DNA of 64,000 nt from Acidobacteriota bacterium (GTDB lineage: Bacteria; Acidobacteriota; Vicinamibacteria; Vicinamibacterales; UBA8438). The stretch is from positions 1-64,000 of the forward strand of contig VXME01000003.1 in assembly GCA_009861545.1 (NCBI GenBank). Direction: 5' to 3'. How positions within the stretch are numbered: the stretch's first letter is position 1; every line of letters begins with the position of its first letter. This document shows, one piece after another, positions 27,074 through 36,512 of this stretch. Made by a program: the position numbers and the translations under genes. The notes below the pieces were generated by a model. The model worked only from the letters and a program-made list of their open reading frames with translations. It searched no databases and had not been told where the DNA came from.

Positions 27074-28069
27074 ATGAGCTATCGATGTTTCGCGGCGGCG
27101 TGCACGGCAATCGCGGTGGTCGCGCTGGCGGCGGCGCCCGCGTCGGGCCAGATGCCCCGGACCCCCTGGGGGACGCCGGATCTGCAGGGTATCTGGGACT
27201 TCCGCACCATCACGCCGCTGGAGCGGCCGGAGGATCTGGGCGACAAGGCGTTCCTGACCGTGGAGGAAGCGGCGGAGGCCGAGGCCGCGGAGGTCCAGCG
27301 CAACATCGAGCTCTGGGAGGCCGAGGCGCGGCGGACCGAGGCCGGTGGGAACGTCGGCGCCTACAACAACTTCTGGATGGACAGGGGCACGGCGCCGATC
27401 GAGACGCGGCGCACTTCGCTGATCACCTACCCGCCGAACGGGCGTTTCCCGGAGCTGTCCGAGGTCGGCGCCCAGCGGGCCGAGGCGCGGCGCGCCTACA
27501 TGGCCGAGCACCCGGCCGATTCGTACACGGATCGCAACTCGTCCGACCGCTGCATCGTCGGCTTCAACGCCGGCCCGCCCATCACGCCTCTGGCCTACAA
27601 CCAGAACATGCAGCTCTTCCAGACGCCGGACCACGTCGTGATCTACACGGAGATGGTCCATACGCCGCGCATCGTGCCGCTCGACGGCCGGGCCGCGCTC
27701 GATCCGGGCATCCGGCTCTGGTCGGGCGACTCGCGCGGGCGCTGGGAGGGCAACACGCTGGTCATCGAGACCGCGAACTTCAACGAGCAGCGCCAGTGGA
27801 TCCCCCTCACCTCCGGGGGATCCGGCGTCACTTCGACCGCGAACATGACGCTGGTCGAGCGCTTCACCCGCCTCGACGACGACACGCTCGAGTACACGTT
27901 CACGGTCACCGATCCCGACACGTGGGCGAGCGACTGGACGGCTTCGATGCCTATGCAGCGGACCGAGAACCCGCTGTTCGAGTACGCCTGCCACGAAGGC
28001 AACTACTCGATGGAGGGCATCCTGTCCGGGCACCGGGCCGACGAGCGCAGAGCGGCGGAGCAGCAGTAG
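27074..28069 (+). CDS. Uncharacterised secreted family protein, paralogue B
   Basis: A 331-residue exported protein with signal peptide 1-25 (MSYRCFAAACTAIAVV..., ending ASGQ); the first five residues MSYRC match paralogue A. Family signature: GTPDLQGIWDFRTITPLERP, NNFWMDRG, RRTSLITYPPNGR, DRCIVGFNAGPP, QTPDHVVIYTEMVH, GDSRGRWEGNTLVIET and FEYACHEGNYSMEG. AGGAGG lies six bases before the ATG. Closest to paralogue A in its upstream region. Function unknown. Confidence 0.8.
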   Translation: MSYRCFAAACTAIAVVALAAAPASGQMPRTPWGTPDLQGIWDFRTITPLERPEDLGDKAFLTVEEAAEAEAAEVQRNIELWEAEARRTEAGGNVGAYNNFWMDRGTAPIETRRTSLITYPPNGRFPELSEVGAQRAEARRAYMAEHPADSYTDRNSSDRCIVGFNAGPPITPLAYNQNMQLFQTPDHVVIYTEMVHTPRIVPLDGRAALDPGIRLWSGDSRGRWEGNTLVIETANFNEQRQWIPLTSGGSGVTSTANMTLVERFTRLDDDTLEYTFTVTDPDTWASDWTASMPMQRTENPLFEYACHEGNYSMEGILSGHRADERRAAEQQ

Positions 28070-28268
28070 CAGCGGCGCGATGCGGGAGTGCAGGGGCTCG
28101 GTCGATGAGCGCCTGCACCACCGCGCGCTCGTCTTCTGGTCTCTTCAGCGTGCCGGCTGCCGGATGCGGCGGCGGAACGCCGACCATGCAGGCTTTCGCC
28201 GCGGGCTCGTTGGCGTCATACTTGTCGTTTCCGTCGTTACCACGCGGCTCCAGCATGAGGTGCAGAAG

Positions 28269-29279
28269 ATGACCATCCGATCGATTCTGAAGATCGTCGG
28301 CAGCGCGGCGCTCGTGTTGCTGCTGGCCACCACCGCCGCCGCGCAGTCCGCCGGCGACACCGTGACGCTGCGCACCCCGCACGGCCACCCGGATCTCAGC
28401 GGCATCTGGGATTTCCGCACCGTCACGCCGCTCGAGCGTCCCGAGGAACTGGCCGATCAGGCGTTCTTCTCGGAGGAGGAGAGCGCCGAGTACGCCGCCG
28501 AACGGGTGCTGGCCAACAACGCCGACCGGGATCGCGAGGAGCGCAAGCAGATAACCACCGATCGCGGGACGGTGAACGGCACGCGCGAGAGCCGCGACCT
28601 CGCGCTCGCATACAACGATTTCTGGTGGGACCGCGGGGACAACGTCGTCGAGACCCGGCGCACCTCGCTCGTCGTCGATCCGCCGAACGGCCGGATCCCG
28701 GCGCTTACGGAGCAGGGCGCGCAGCGCGCGGCCGAGCGCCTGCGGATCAACCAGCGGCCGACCGAGGGGCCGGAGGACCGTCCGCTCGGCGAGCGCTGCA
28801 TCACCGGCTTCAATTCCGGGCCGCCGATGCTGCCGGCCGCCTACAACATGAACGTGCAGATCTTCCAGACACCCGACCACGTGGTGCTGCTGAACGAGAT
28901 GGTGCACAACGCGCGGATCATCCCGCTCGACGGCAGCGATCACGGCACCATACCGCTGTGGACCGGCGTGTCGCGCGGACACTGGGACGGCGACACCCTG
29001 GTCGTCGAGACGAAGAACTTCCTGCGCGAGACCAGCTTCCGCAACTCCAGCAAGAACCTGCATCTGGTGGAGAGGATCCGGCGGGTGGACGCGGACACGC
29101 TGCTCTACACCTTCACGGTCACCGATCCGACCACCTGGACGGCGCCGTGGACGGTCGAGCTGCCGATGCGGCAGAGCGACCTGCCGATCTTCGAGTACGC
29201 CTGCCACGAGGGCAACTACGGCATGGACGGCACGCTGACCGGCGCGCGGGCCGTCGAGCGGCGCGCCGCGGGGCGGTAG
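28269..29279 (+). CDS. Uncharacterised secreted family protein, paralogue C
   Basis: A 336-residue exported protein with signal peptide 1-25 (VLLLATTAAAQ). Signature: GHPDLSGIWDFRTVTPLERP, NDFWWDRG, RRTSLVVDPPNGR, ERCITGFNSGPP, QTPDHVVLLNEMVHNARI, SRGHWDGDTLVVET and FEYACHEGNYGMDG. It has a longer charged insert near residues 75-105 than B. It is 199 bases from B, and the space between holds no convincing gene. Two strong hairpins follow its stop. Function unknown. Confidence 0.8.
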   Translation: MTIRSILKIVGSAALVLLLATTAAAQSAGDTVTLRTPHGHPDLSGIWDFRTVTPLERPEELADQAFFSEEESAEYAAERVLANNADRDREERKQITTDRGTVNGTRESRDLALAYNDFWWDRGDNVVETRRTSLVVDPPNGRIPALTEQGAQRAAERLRINQRPTEGPEDRPLGERCITGFNSGPPMLPAAYNMNVQIFQTPDHVVLLNEMVHNARIIPLDGSDHGTIPLWTGVSRGHWDGDTLVVETKNFLRETSFRNSSKNLHLVERIRRVDADTLLYTFTVTDPTTWTAPWTVELPMRQSDLPIFEYACHEGNYGMDGTLTGARAVERRAAGR

Positions 29280-29300
29280 CGGACGCAGTTTCCGGCGTCG

Positions 29301-29324
29301 CCGGCGGGGCGGCCGCCCCGCCGG
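29301..29324 (+). terminator. 24-bp perfect GC palindrome after paralogue C
   Basis: CCGGCGGGGCGG is followed directly by its reverse complement, 22 bases after the stop of paralogue C. Very GC-rich with no T-run, so it may be a pause or factor-dependent end signal. Confidence 0.4.
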
Positions 29325-29376
29325 AGGAATGTCCCGGTGCAACCGCCCGGGTCGCGTCGCACCGATCGATTACCCG

Positions 29377-29405
29377 GAGCGGACCGCAACGGCCGGTCCG
29401 CTCCG
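29377..29405 (+). terminator. Strong hairpin, candidate terminator
   Basis: GGAGCGGACCG (29377-29387) and CGGTCCGCTCC (29395-29405) form a perfect 11-base stem with a seven-base loop, followed by the pyrimidine-rich GTCCTCTATCC. Confidence 0.55.
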
Positions 29406-29453
29406 TCCTCTATCCTGTCGACCGCCCCCAGGCGCAACGGAGTGAACCCACTC

Positions 29454-29470
29454 GGCAAGTGACTTGCCGA
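29454..29470. promoter_or_regulatory. 17-bp palindrome upstream of NCS2 permease (candidate operator)
   Basis: CGGCAAGT-G-ACTTGCCG is a perfect interrupted palindrome 108 bases before the permease ATG. Its AT-richer centre and size suit a dimeric regulator binding site. No regulator gene is adjacent. Confidence 0.4.
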
Positions 29471-29577
29471 CGCGGCGGCGGCAGACCCGCGCCGCCCGGC
29501 AGGGTCGTCCGAATCAGCCGTTTCAACGGTGTCCGGGTCTCCGCACCCGGGTCGAGCCCGGCGGAAGAACCCGAACG

Positions 29578-31338
29578 ATGGCATCCCACGCGGCTGACAC
29601 TCGCCGCGACGTGCGCTACGAGCCCGACGAGCGTCCTCCGAGGTTGCTGTCGCTCGGGCTCGGAATGCAGTATGCGCTGCTCGCCGTTCCCAGCATCGTG
29701 CTGAGCCCGACCATTCTGATCCAGGCCGCGGGCGGCAGCGATGCCTATCTGATGTGGGCGGTGTGCACGGCGCTGGCGATCTGCGGGATCACGACCGCGG
29801 TCCAGGCGGTCCGGGTCGGGCGCATCGGCGCCGGCTACGTCATGCTGATGGGGAGCAGCAGCGCCTTTCTCGCGGTCTCCGTGTCGGCGCTGGAGCAGGG
29901 CGGGCCGGGGCTGCTGGCCACGCTGATCATCGTATCTTCGCTGTTCCAGTTCGCGCTGGCGGCCAGGTTGTCGGCGCTGCGCCGGATCTTCACCCCGACG
30001 GTGGCGGGCACCGTCCTGATGCTGATCCCGGTCGCCTTGGCGCCTGTCATCCTCGGCAAGCTCGCGGATGTGCCGCCGGGCGTCTCGCCCGCGGCGGCGC
30101 CGGTCACGGTGGGCGTGACGCTGCTCGTCATCGTCGTGAGCGCGCTGCGCGGCTCCAGCCTGTGGCGCCTGTGGGGACCGGTCGTCGGCATTCTCGTGGG
30201 CACCGTGACCGGGAGCCTCGCCTTCGGACTGTACGACACGGCGGGCGTTCGCCAGGCGGGCTGGATCGGCTTGCCGCCCATTGCCTATCCCGGACTCGAT
30301 CTCGGCTTCGGACCCGAGTTCTGGGCCCTGCTGCCCGCGTTCGTGCTGGTGACCCTGGTGGGCGCGATGGACACGCTCGGCGACGGCGTCGCCATCCAGC
30401 GGGTATCGTGGCGCCGGCCGCGCGCCATCGATTTCCGATCGATCCAGGGTGCGATGTCGGCCGACGGCCTCGGGAACCTGCTGTCGGGTCTGGCGGGCAC
30501 GCTACCGAACACGACCTATGCCACGGGCATATCGATCGTGGAGCTGACCGGCGTGGCGGCCCGTTCGGTCGGCGTCTCGATCGGGCTCCTCTTTGTCGCG
30601 ATTGCGTGCATACCCAAGTTCCTGGCGGCGATCATCGCGATCCCCGGCCCGGTGGTGGCCGGCTACTTCGTTCTCCTGGTGGCCAGGCTCTTCACCTTCG
30701 GCATCGAGATCCTGCAGCACGAAGGGCTCGACCCCCGGAAGGGGGTGGTGGTCGGTCTCGCGTTCTGGATCGGACTCGCCTTCCAGCTCGACCGGATCTT
30801 CCCGGAGTACTTGCAGGGACCCTGGAGCGAGATGCTCGGCAGCGCGGTCACCGCAGGCGGTTTGACGGTCATCGCGCTGACGTTGTTCGAGGAGCTCACG
30901 GGACCGCGTCGGCGGCGCCTGCGGGTGGCGCTGAGCGCCGACGCGTATCCGAAGATCGATGCGTTCCTTGCGCAGATCGGCGCCCGCCGGCGGTGGAGCG
31001 AGGAAATGATCGAGCGGGTTCGCGCGGTTGGTGAAGAGACGTTCCTGTTGCTGATCCGCAAGCAGGAGGAACACACGGCGGGGAACAAGCGGCGGTTGTT
31101 GCTGGTGGCCGGCGGCGAGCGTGATGCGGCCGTGCTGGAGTTCATCGCCGCCACGGACGAGACGAACCTCGAGGACCAGATGGCGTTGCTCGGCGACCGG
31201 GCGGCGGGCGGAGGGGTGGAGCAGGAAGTATCCCTTCGGTTGCTGCGGCACTACGCCTCGTCCGTGCGCCACAACCAGTACCACGACACCGACGTGATCA
31301 CGGTGCGCGTCGAGGCCGCCTCACGCACGATGCTCTGA
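29578..31338 (+). CDS. NCS2-family purine/pyrimidine permease with C-terminal ATPase-like domain
   Basis: A 586-residue protein. Residues 20-440 are hydrophobic helices of the nucleobase:cation symporter-2 family, with GLGMQYALLAVPSIVLSP at the start, the substrate-site helix LVGAMDTLGDGVAIQ, and LAGTLPNTTYATGISIVELTGVAAR. Residues 442-586 form a soluble tail (YPKIDAFLAQIG ... VGEETFLLLIRKQEE ... SLRLLRHYASSVRHNQYHDTDVI) resembling the RsbW-type HATPase fold, though no clear G-box is visible. Substrate would be uracil, xanthine or urate. ATG at 29578 is chosen because the TM core begins soon after. Confidence 0.82.
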   Translation: MASHAADTRRDVRYEPDERPPRLLSLGLGMQYALLAVPSIVLSPTILIQAAGGSDAYLMWAVCTALAICGITTAVQAVRVGRIGAGYVMLMGSSSAFLAVSVSALEQGGPGLLATLIIVSSLFQFALAARLSALRRIFTPTVAGTVLMLIPVALAPVILGKLADVPPGVSPAAAPVTVGVTLLVIVVSALRGSSLWRLWGPVVGILVGTVTGSLAFGLYDTAGVRQAGWIGLPPIAYPGLDLGFGPEFWALLPAFVLVTLVGAMDTLGDGVAIQRVSWRRPRAIDFRSIQGAMSADGLGNLLSGLAGTLPNTTYATGISIVELTGVAARSVGVSIGLLFVAIACIPKFLAAIIAIPGPVVAGYFVLLVARLFTFGIEILQHEGLDPRKGVVVGLAFWIGLAFQLDRIFPEYLQGPWSEMLGSAVTAGGLTVIALTLFEELTGPRRRRLRVALSADAYPKIDAFLAQIGARRRWSEEMIERVRAVGEETFLLLIRKQEEHTAGNKRRLLLVAGGERDAAVLEFIAATDETNLEDQMALLGDRAAGGGVEQEVSLRLLRHYASSVRHNQYHDTDVITVRVEAASRTML

Positions 31339-31366
31339 ATCGCCTTCGCGGCGGCTCGATTGCCGA

Positions 31367-33094
31367 TCATTCCCGCGGCAGCGCGAACACCTGGAGCACC
31401 GAACCGGACCCCGGCGGCCGCTGCATCGTTTCCGGAAACGCAATGCGCGCGTTCCGCCACGAGATGCTCCAGCCGGGGCCGGACGGGATGGCGACGTACT
31501 GGCGGCCGTCGACCGCGTAGGTGATCGGGAAGCCGTCGGTCGCCGTCGGCGTGCGTGTGCGCCACAGCTCCGTGCCGTCGCGCGCGTCGAAGGCGTACAT
31601 GTAGCGGTCGATGTCGCCGACGAACACCAGCCCGCCCCCGGTGGTGAGGACCGCCGTTCCGTACTGCCAGCGGCTGCGCCGGCGCCACAGAAGCTCTCCG
31701 GTACGGCTGTCCATCGCCACGAAGTCGCCCAACTGCTCGGGGCTGTCGGGATGAACCCTGAAGCGGCGGTCGTTCGGGCCGACGCCGCCGCCGCCCAGCT
31801 CGGGCGGGGGCATCGCGCCGAAGATGGAGTGCGCGCACCCGGGTGTGAGCGGGACGTAGAACGCCTCCGTCTCCGGGTGCCAAGCCATGGCCCAGAGGTT
31901 CTTCAGCCCGCCGGGACCGGGGCAGTAGTCCACCGGCACGTCTATCTGCGGGATGCGCTCGCGGACCAGGATGCCCTGGCCGCTGACCGGGTCGATCTCC
32001 ACGATGTTCTGGTAGCCGAGGTCGAAGGCGTTGCGGAATGCCCCCGTCCGGGGATCGAGCTCCCACAGGACGCCGATCTTGCCCATCTTGAAGAGCGACA
32101 GCCCGTCGCCCCGGTCGACGAGTACGATCTCGAAGACCTCGTCGAGGTCGTGCGTTTCGGCGGGGATGTGCTGGAAGTACCACCGGAGCTCTCCGGTGTC
32201 GGGATCGAGGGCCAGCGTCGAGTTCGTGTACAGCGCCGCGCCTTCGGTGCCGCGCTGTACGATGGCCCACGGCTTGGCCTGGGCGGTGGACCAGTAGATG
32301 AGATTGGTTCCCGGGTCGTAGCTCCCGGGGATCCACGCATCGGCACCCGCCCGCCAGGTCAGCGGCAGGTCGCCCCAGGTATCGCCGCCCGGGTCTCCGG
32401 GGCGAGCCACGGTCGACGTGCGCCACAGCTCGGCCCCGGTCTCCGGATCGTGGGCGGAGATGAAGCAGATGTCGTTCTTGTACCGCTCGCACCCGGTCAT
32501 CCCGGCGACGACCTTGCCCTGCACGACGATCGGACCGCTGGTGTATCGGTAGCCGAGGCTGCTGTCGGCCACCTGGTGCTGCCAGACCAGCTCGCCCGTC
32601 CGCGCATCGAGGGCGATCAGCTCGGCCCGGCTGGTGCCGGCGTAGATCTTGTCGCCGTAGATGGCGATGCTGCGCCGCGCCATGCCCGGGCGGCGGTTGA
32701 TGGGCAGATCTTCGTCTTCCGGGACGGCCTGTCGGCGCGAGTGCTCCCAGAGGAGGTCGCCGGTGGCGGCGTCGAGCGCCTGCACCCCACTTCGGCTGGG
32801 GACGTACATGACGCCGGCGTGCACCAGCGGCGTGACCTCGTCGGTGCCGGGCTGCATCGCCCACGACCAGACGAGCTGGAGGTTGCGAACGTTCTCGCGG
32901 TTGATCTGGTCGAGCGGGCTGTAGCCCTGACCGTTCAGCGTTCGGCGCCAATTGATCCAGTCGCCGTCGTCCGGGGCGAGGAGCTCCTCGGTCGTGACGG
33001 GCTCGAAGTCCGTCACTTGCGCCTGGGCGACGGAAACGAGGGTCCAGAGCAGCGTCGAGACGAGCAAGGCGAATGTCACGCGGGTCATGACCAT
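31367..33094 (-). CDS. Periplasmic PQQ-dependent dehydrogenase, second copy
   Basis: A 575-residue quinoprotein with signal peptide 1-25 (ALLVSTLLWTLVSVAQAQ). Propeller motifs include ALDAATGDLLWEHS, ALDARTGELVWQHQ, NSTLALDPDTGELRWYFQH, AMDSRTGELLWRRR and AFDARDGTELWRTR. The active-site region has HIPAETHDLDEVFE. Cysteines occur in TGCERYKNDICF. No cytochrome domain is fused. AGAAGGG lies four bases before ATG 33094. It is convergent with the NCS2 permease, 28 bases away. Confidence 0.87.
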   Translation of the reverse strand: MVMTRVTFALLVSTLLWTLVSVAQAQVTDFEPVTTEELLAPDDGDWINWRRTLNGQGYSPLDQINRENVRNLQLVWSWAMQPGTDEVTPLVHAGVMYVPSRSGVQALDAATGDLLWEHSRRQAVPEDEDLPINRRPGMARRSIAIYGDKIYAGTSRAELIALDARTGELVWQHQVADSSLGYRYTSGPIVVQGKVVAGMTGCERYKNDICFISAHDPETGAELWRTSTVARPGDPGGDTWGDLPLTWRAGADAWIPGSYDPGTNLIYWSTAQAKPWAIVQRGTEGAALYTNSTLALDPDTGELRWYFQHIPAETHDLDEVFEIVLVDRGDGLSLFKMGKIGVLWELDPRTGAFRNAFDLGYQNIVEIDPVSGQGILVRERIPQIDVPVDYCPGPGGLKNLWAMAWHPETEAFYVPLTPGCAHSIFGAMPPPELGGGGVGPNDRRFRVHPDSPEQLGDFVAMDSRTGELLWRRRSRWQYGTAVLTTGGGLVFVGDIDRYMYAFDARDGTELWRTRTPTATDGFPITYAVDGRQYVAIPSGPGWSISWRNARIAFPETMQRPPGSGSVLQVFALPRE

Positions 33095-33314
33095 GTATCC
33101 CTTCTCACGCTCGAACCGTCATCTACAACAGCACCGTCCTGCGCGGCGCCGGACTCCTGGCCAGCGTCCGTGGCCTCTTTGCGGCACGGGCTTCTGGAAC
33201 GTGGCAATCGGATTCACGTCGTCCGCTGCGTGCGCGCCACTCGCCGCGATGAGGACAGGGGCGACGGCCCTGCCTTCACCACGGCAATAGGCGCCGGCGT
33301 GAAACACCACGGGC

Positions 33315-34283
33315 TCAGCGTTGCGCTCCCGCGGCGATGACCGCGTTGCGCGCCGCCGCGTTCGTTTCGGTCAGGCCGCCGTTCGCGCCGCCGAAGTTGA
33401 AGATCCGATAGCCCTGCTCCATGCGGAGGGCGGCGTTGGCTGGCGTCACCGTGCCGCCGCAGGCGAGGTCGCGCGTCCGGCAGACCTCCAGCAGGTGCTC
33501 GAAGGCGGCCGCCACCTCGGGGTCCTCGGCGCTCTCCGCGCCGTACGAGGAGCTGAGGTCTCCGCCCGCTCCCAGGTAGAAGCCTCCGACGCCGGGCACC
33601 TGGGCGATGGCATCGGCGTTCTCCACACCTTCGCGAGTCTCGATCATCGCCCAGAACAGCAGATCACCCCGTGGATTGAGAGGCCAGAGGTCGGCGCGTT
33701 GCCGGCACTCGGCCCGCCCCACGCCCCAGAACGGGCATTGCACCGTGCCCCGCACGCCGGGCGGATTCGGGATGGCCGACGAGCGGAGCTGCCGGGGACG
33801 GATCGTCCGCACGATGTTCTCCGCCTGCTCGGGGGTCTCGATGTTGTTGATGAGGATGCCCATCAGGCCGAGGTCGAGCGCGTGCTTGACGATCCACTGC
33901 GTCTGCTCGCGGCCGTAGGGCGGAAAGCGCGCGAACACCGGCGGGTGCATCTGCGCGTTGCCGCGCTCGACGATGCCGGCCTTGTCGCCGGCGACCAGAT
34001 ACGCCACGAACTGCTCGAGCTGTTCGAACCGCAGCGGGTTGTGCTCCATGTCGACGTACACGTAGTCGATGCTCGGATCGCCCGCCAGCGACAGCGCGTT
34101 CTGCAGCGACAGGTCTGCCGTGCTCACCCCGAACACGTGCTTGCCCTGCTCGAGCTTCTCGACGACGGGGTTCAGGTGGAGGTACGACTCCTGGGCCGAC
34201 GGAACGGATGCGAACAGGACCGCGATGACGATGCCGGCCGCAAGCAGCGGCCACGCGGGACGATGACGGGATGGGAGCACCAT
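33315..34283 (-). CDS. Exported HpcH/HpaI-type aldolase family protein
   Basis: A 322-residue protein of the HpcH/HpaI (2,4-dihydroxyhept-2-enedioate aldolase/citrate lyase beta) family. The barrel motifs are YVYVDMEHNPLRFEQ, ALDLGLMGILINNIETPEQAE, WAMIETREGVENADAIAQVPGV and FYLGAGGDLSSSYG. Unusually, an N-terminal hydrophobic signal (WPLLAAGIVIAVLFASVPSAQ, ~30 residues) directs it out of the cytoplasm, where the classic enzymes work. GAGGAGG precedes ATG 34283. Activity on pyruvate-derived hydroxy acids is possible but unproven. It is divergent from the DUF1800 gene. Confidence 0.82.
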   Translation of the reverse strand: MVLPSRHRPAWPLLAAGIVIAVLFASVPSAQESYLHLNPVVEKLEQGKHVFGVSTADLSLQNALSLAGDPSIDYVYVDMEHNPLRFEQLEQFVAYLVAGDKAGIVERGNAQMHPPVFARFPPYGREQTQWIVKHALDLGLMGILINNIETPEQAENIVRTIRPRQLRSSAIPNPPGVRGTVQCPFWGVGRAECRQRADLWPLNPRGDLLFWAMIETREGVENADAIAQVPGVGGFYLGAGGDLSSSYGAESAEDPEVAAAFEHLLEVCRTRDLACGGTVTPANAALRMEQGYRIFNFGGANGGLTETNAAARNAVIAAGAQR

Positions 34284-34456
34284 GGGAAACCTCCTCCTCG
34301 CAGTTCGCCTACCGTTGCAAGCGTACTCCAATCCCCAACGAATCCGGGTAGAGGAGTGGTGTATAAGGGTGCCGATCCCGGCTCCTGGAACGGCGCTCCC
34401 GCGCCAGGGCAGGGGTCGTGCCAGAGGGACCGACCTGGATGAGGGGGAAACATCCG

Positions 34457-36328
34457 ATGACAGCTCGATGCCTTCGGTGCCACGTGGGGTTTCGCCACGG
34501 GCTCCTGGCCGGCGCGGTTCTGGTGCTTGTCTTGACCGGTCACGCGGTTGCGGCGAGCCCGACGAGCTGGTCCCCGGGACCGGCCTCATGGACGGGCGAT
34601 CTGGCTCCGATCACCGCGGCGGACTGGAGCTACGACCGCGCCGCGCATCTACTGGGCCGAGCCGGCTTCTCCGGCACGCCGGAGGAGATCCGGAAGCTGG
34701 CCGACATGACCCCCGAGCAGGCGGTCCGTTCCCTCGTGTACTACGACCACATCGCCAACGACCACCTGCAGCCCTTCATGCATTCGGGCTTCTGGGACGA
34801 GACGTTGATCCCGTTCCCGCCGAGCCGGCCGGCCGCCACCGACCTGGCGATGGAGAGCGGCGAGAGCATGGGTGTCCGGGTCAAGCCCGAGCATGTCAAC
34901 CGCCACGTGCAGCCGGTCTCGGATCGCTTCTTCTACTGGCTGCGCGCGACCACGCTGGAGACCCGCCGGGTCGGCTACTGGTGGGCCGAACGGATGCTCG
35001 ACACCCACCGCCCGCTCGAAGAGAAGATGGCGCTGTTCTGGCACGGGCACTTCGCGACCGCCCAGGGCAAGGTCCGCGACTACCGGAAGATGCTGCTGCA
35101 GATCGAGATGTTCGAGCGTCACGCGACCGGCAACTTCGGCGAGCTGCTGGTCGCGGTCGCGAAGGACCCGGGGATGCTCTACTACCTCGATGCCGGCGTG
35201 AACGTGAAGGGGGCCGCCAACGAGAACTTCGCCCGCGAGGTGATGGAGCTGTTCACGATGGGCGTGGGCCACTACACGGAGCGCGATGTCCGCGAGGCGG
35301 CGCGCGCCTTCACCGGCTGGTACTTCGAGAACCTGGACTTCGTCGTCAACGAAGCGCAGCACGACGACGGACCCAAGACCTTCCTGGGCCGCACCGGGAA
35401 CTTCGACGGCGTGGACGTGCTCGAGATCATCCTCGAACAGCCGGTCACGGCCGAGTACATCGCCTCCAAGACCTATCGCTTTTTCGTTCGGGAGGATCCG
35501 TCGCCGGCGCTGCAGGCCGAGCTCGGCGCCATCCTGCGGGACAACGACTACGAGCTGCGGCCGCTGCTGGAGACCATGTTCCTCTCCCGCGACTTCTACA
35601 GCGCGGCCAGCTACGGCGCCCACGTCAAGGGGCCGGTCGAGCATGTGTTGACGATGCTCAAGCAGTTCGGCGCTGAGGACGTGCCGGGCGTGCCGGACTT
35701 CAACGACACCACGATCGCGCTGGGCCAGCACCTGCTGAACCCGCCGTCGGTCGCGGGCTGGGCACAGGGCCGAGCCTGGATCACGCCCGCCCTCCTGCAG
35801 GAGCGGGGCAACGTCGCCTTCAACTACCTGTTTCCCGACATCGTCGGGTTCCAGGATCCGAACTTCCTCACCCGGCGCCGGGACGGGCTGGTGGGGGAGC
35901 GCCTGCGCCGCGGCCATGACTTCGGGGCGGCGATCGCCCTGGACAACGTCGACGACCCCGGCATGATGTCGGCGGAGGATTTGGCGCTTCTGGAGCGGGA
36001 CGAGCTGTTCAATACGCGCGTCTCCGACTACATCGCCTGGGCGCAGGTCTTTCGCACACTGATTCCGACGCCCCGCGGCGCGGCCCGGATCAATTTGACA
36101 CGGGTGGTCCTGGATTCCGGCTCGACGACCACTGGGGAGGCAGTGGATTACTTGTTGGGGCGATTCCTGCGCATGCCGGTCTCGTCGGACATGCGCGACG
36201 CGCTCGTGGCGCTCCTCGACGACGAGCTCGGCACCTCGGACCTGATCCGCGCCCGGACTTATCTGGAGGATCCGCTGCGCATGGTGACCCACCTCATCAT
36301 GAGTACCCCGGAATACCAGATGAACTAG
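34457..36328 (+). CDS. Exported DUF1800 protein
   Basis: A 623-residue protein with signal peptide 1-33 (GLLAGAVLVLVLTGHAVAA). DUF1800 spans most of the rest: HLLGRAGFSGTPEEIRKLA near 65, RRVGYWWAERMLDTHRPLEEKMALFWHGHF around 175, FAREVMELFTMGVGHYTERDVREAARAFTGW around 270 and HVKGPVEHVLTMLKQF. DUF1800 genes are normally followed by a DUF1501 gene; none is present here or elsewhere in the window. TATAAG at 34362-34367 could be its -10 element. Function of the family is unknown. Confidence 0.84.
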   Translation: MTARCLRCHVGFRHGLLAGAVLVLVLTGHAVAASPTSWSPGPASWTGDLAPITAADWSYDRAAHLLGRAGFSGTPEEIRKLADMTPEQAVRSLVYYDHIANDHLQPFMHSGFWDETLIPFPPSRPAATDLAMESGESMGVRVKPEHVNRHVQPVSDRFFYWLRATTLETRRVGYWWAERMLDTHRPLEEKMALFWHGHFATAQGKVRDYRKMLLQIEMFERHATGNFGELLVAVAKDPGMLYYLDAGVNVKGAANENFAREVMELFTMGVGHYTERDVREAARAFTGWYFENLDFVVNEAQHDDGPKTFLGRTGNFDGVDVLEIILEQPVTAEYIASKTYRFFVREDPSPALQAELGAILRDNDYELRPLLETMFLSRDFYSAASYGAHVKGPVEHVLTMLKQFGAEDVPGVPDFNDTTIALGQHLLNPPSVAGWAQGRAWITPALLQERGNVAFNYLFPDIVGFQDPNFLTRRRDGLVGERLRRGHDFGAAIALDNVDDPGMMSAEDLALLERDELFNTRVSDYIAWAQVFRTLIPTPRGAARINLTRVVLDSGSTTTGEAVDYLLGRFLRMPVSSDMRDALVALLDDELGTSDLIRARTYLEDPLRMVTHLIMSTPEYQMN

Positions 36329-36438
36329 AGCGTCCGGGACAGCAGCCCCACTGCATTCGAGCGGCAGGTTCGGCCGGGACGGAAGCCGCCGGCCGTTCGG
36401 CCGACCGCACGCGCGACTCCGGCGGGTGCAGGCCTGCG

Positions 36439-36447
36439 TGCTACGAT
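36439..36447 (+). promoter_or_regulatory. Putative extended -10 promoter of the MNT/HEPN operon
   Basis: TGCTACGAT matches the extended -10 pattern found in the two conserved promoter blocks at 22.3 and 27.0 kb. It lies 66 bases before the TTG start at 36513. No -35 box is apparent. Confidence 0.4.
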
Positions 36448-36512
36448 GAATCTTGTGTTGTGACTGGAATACGGCCTACGTTGCGTTCAGCCCGGCATTG
36501 CAGGAAATTCCG

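Noticed and set aside
28080-28268. Upstream extension of paralogue C as an extra coding segment
   Set aside because: The extra 63 residues precede a complete signal peptide and have no recognisable content; the ATG at 28269 is the sensible start.
33119-33310. 63-codon minus-strand ORF between the aldolase and PQQ genes
   Set aside because: No ribosome site, no homology that I recognise, and composition like intergenic shadow ORFs.
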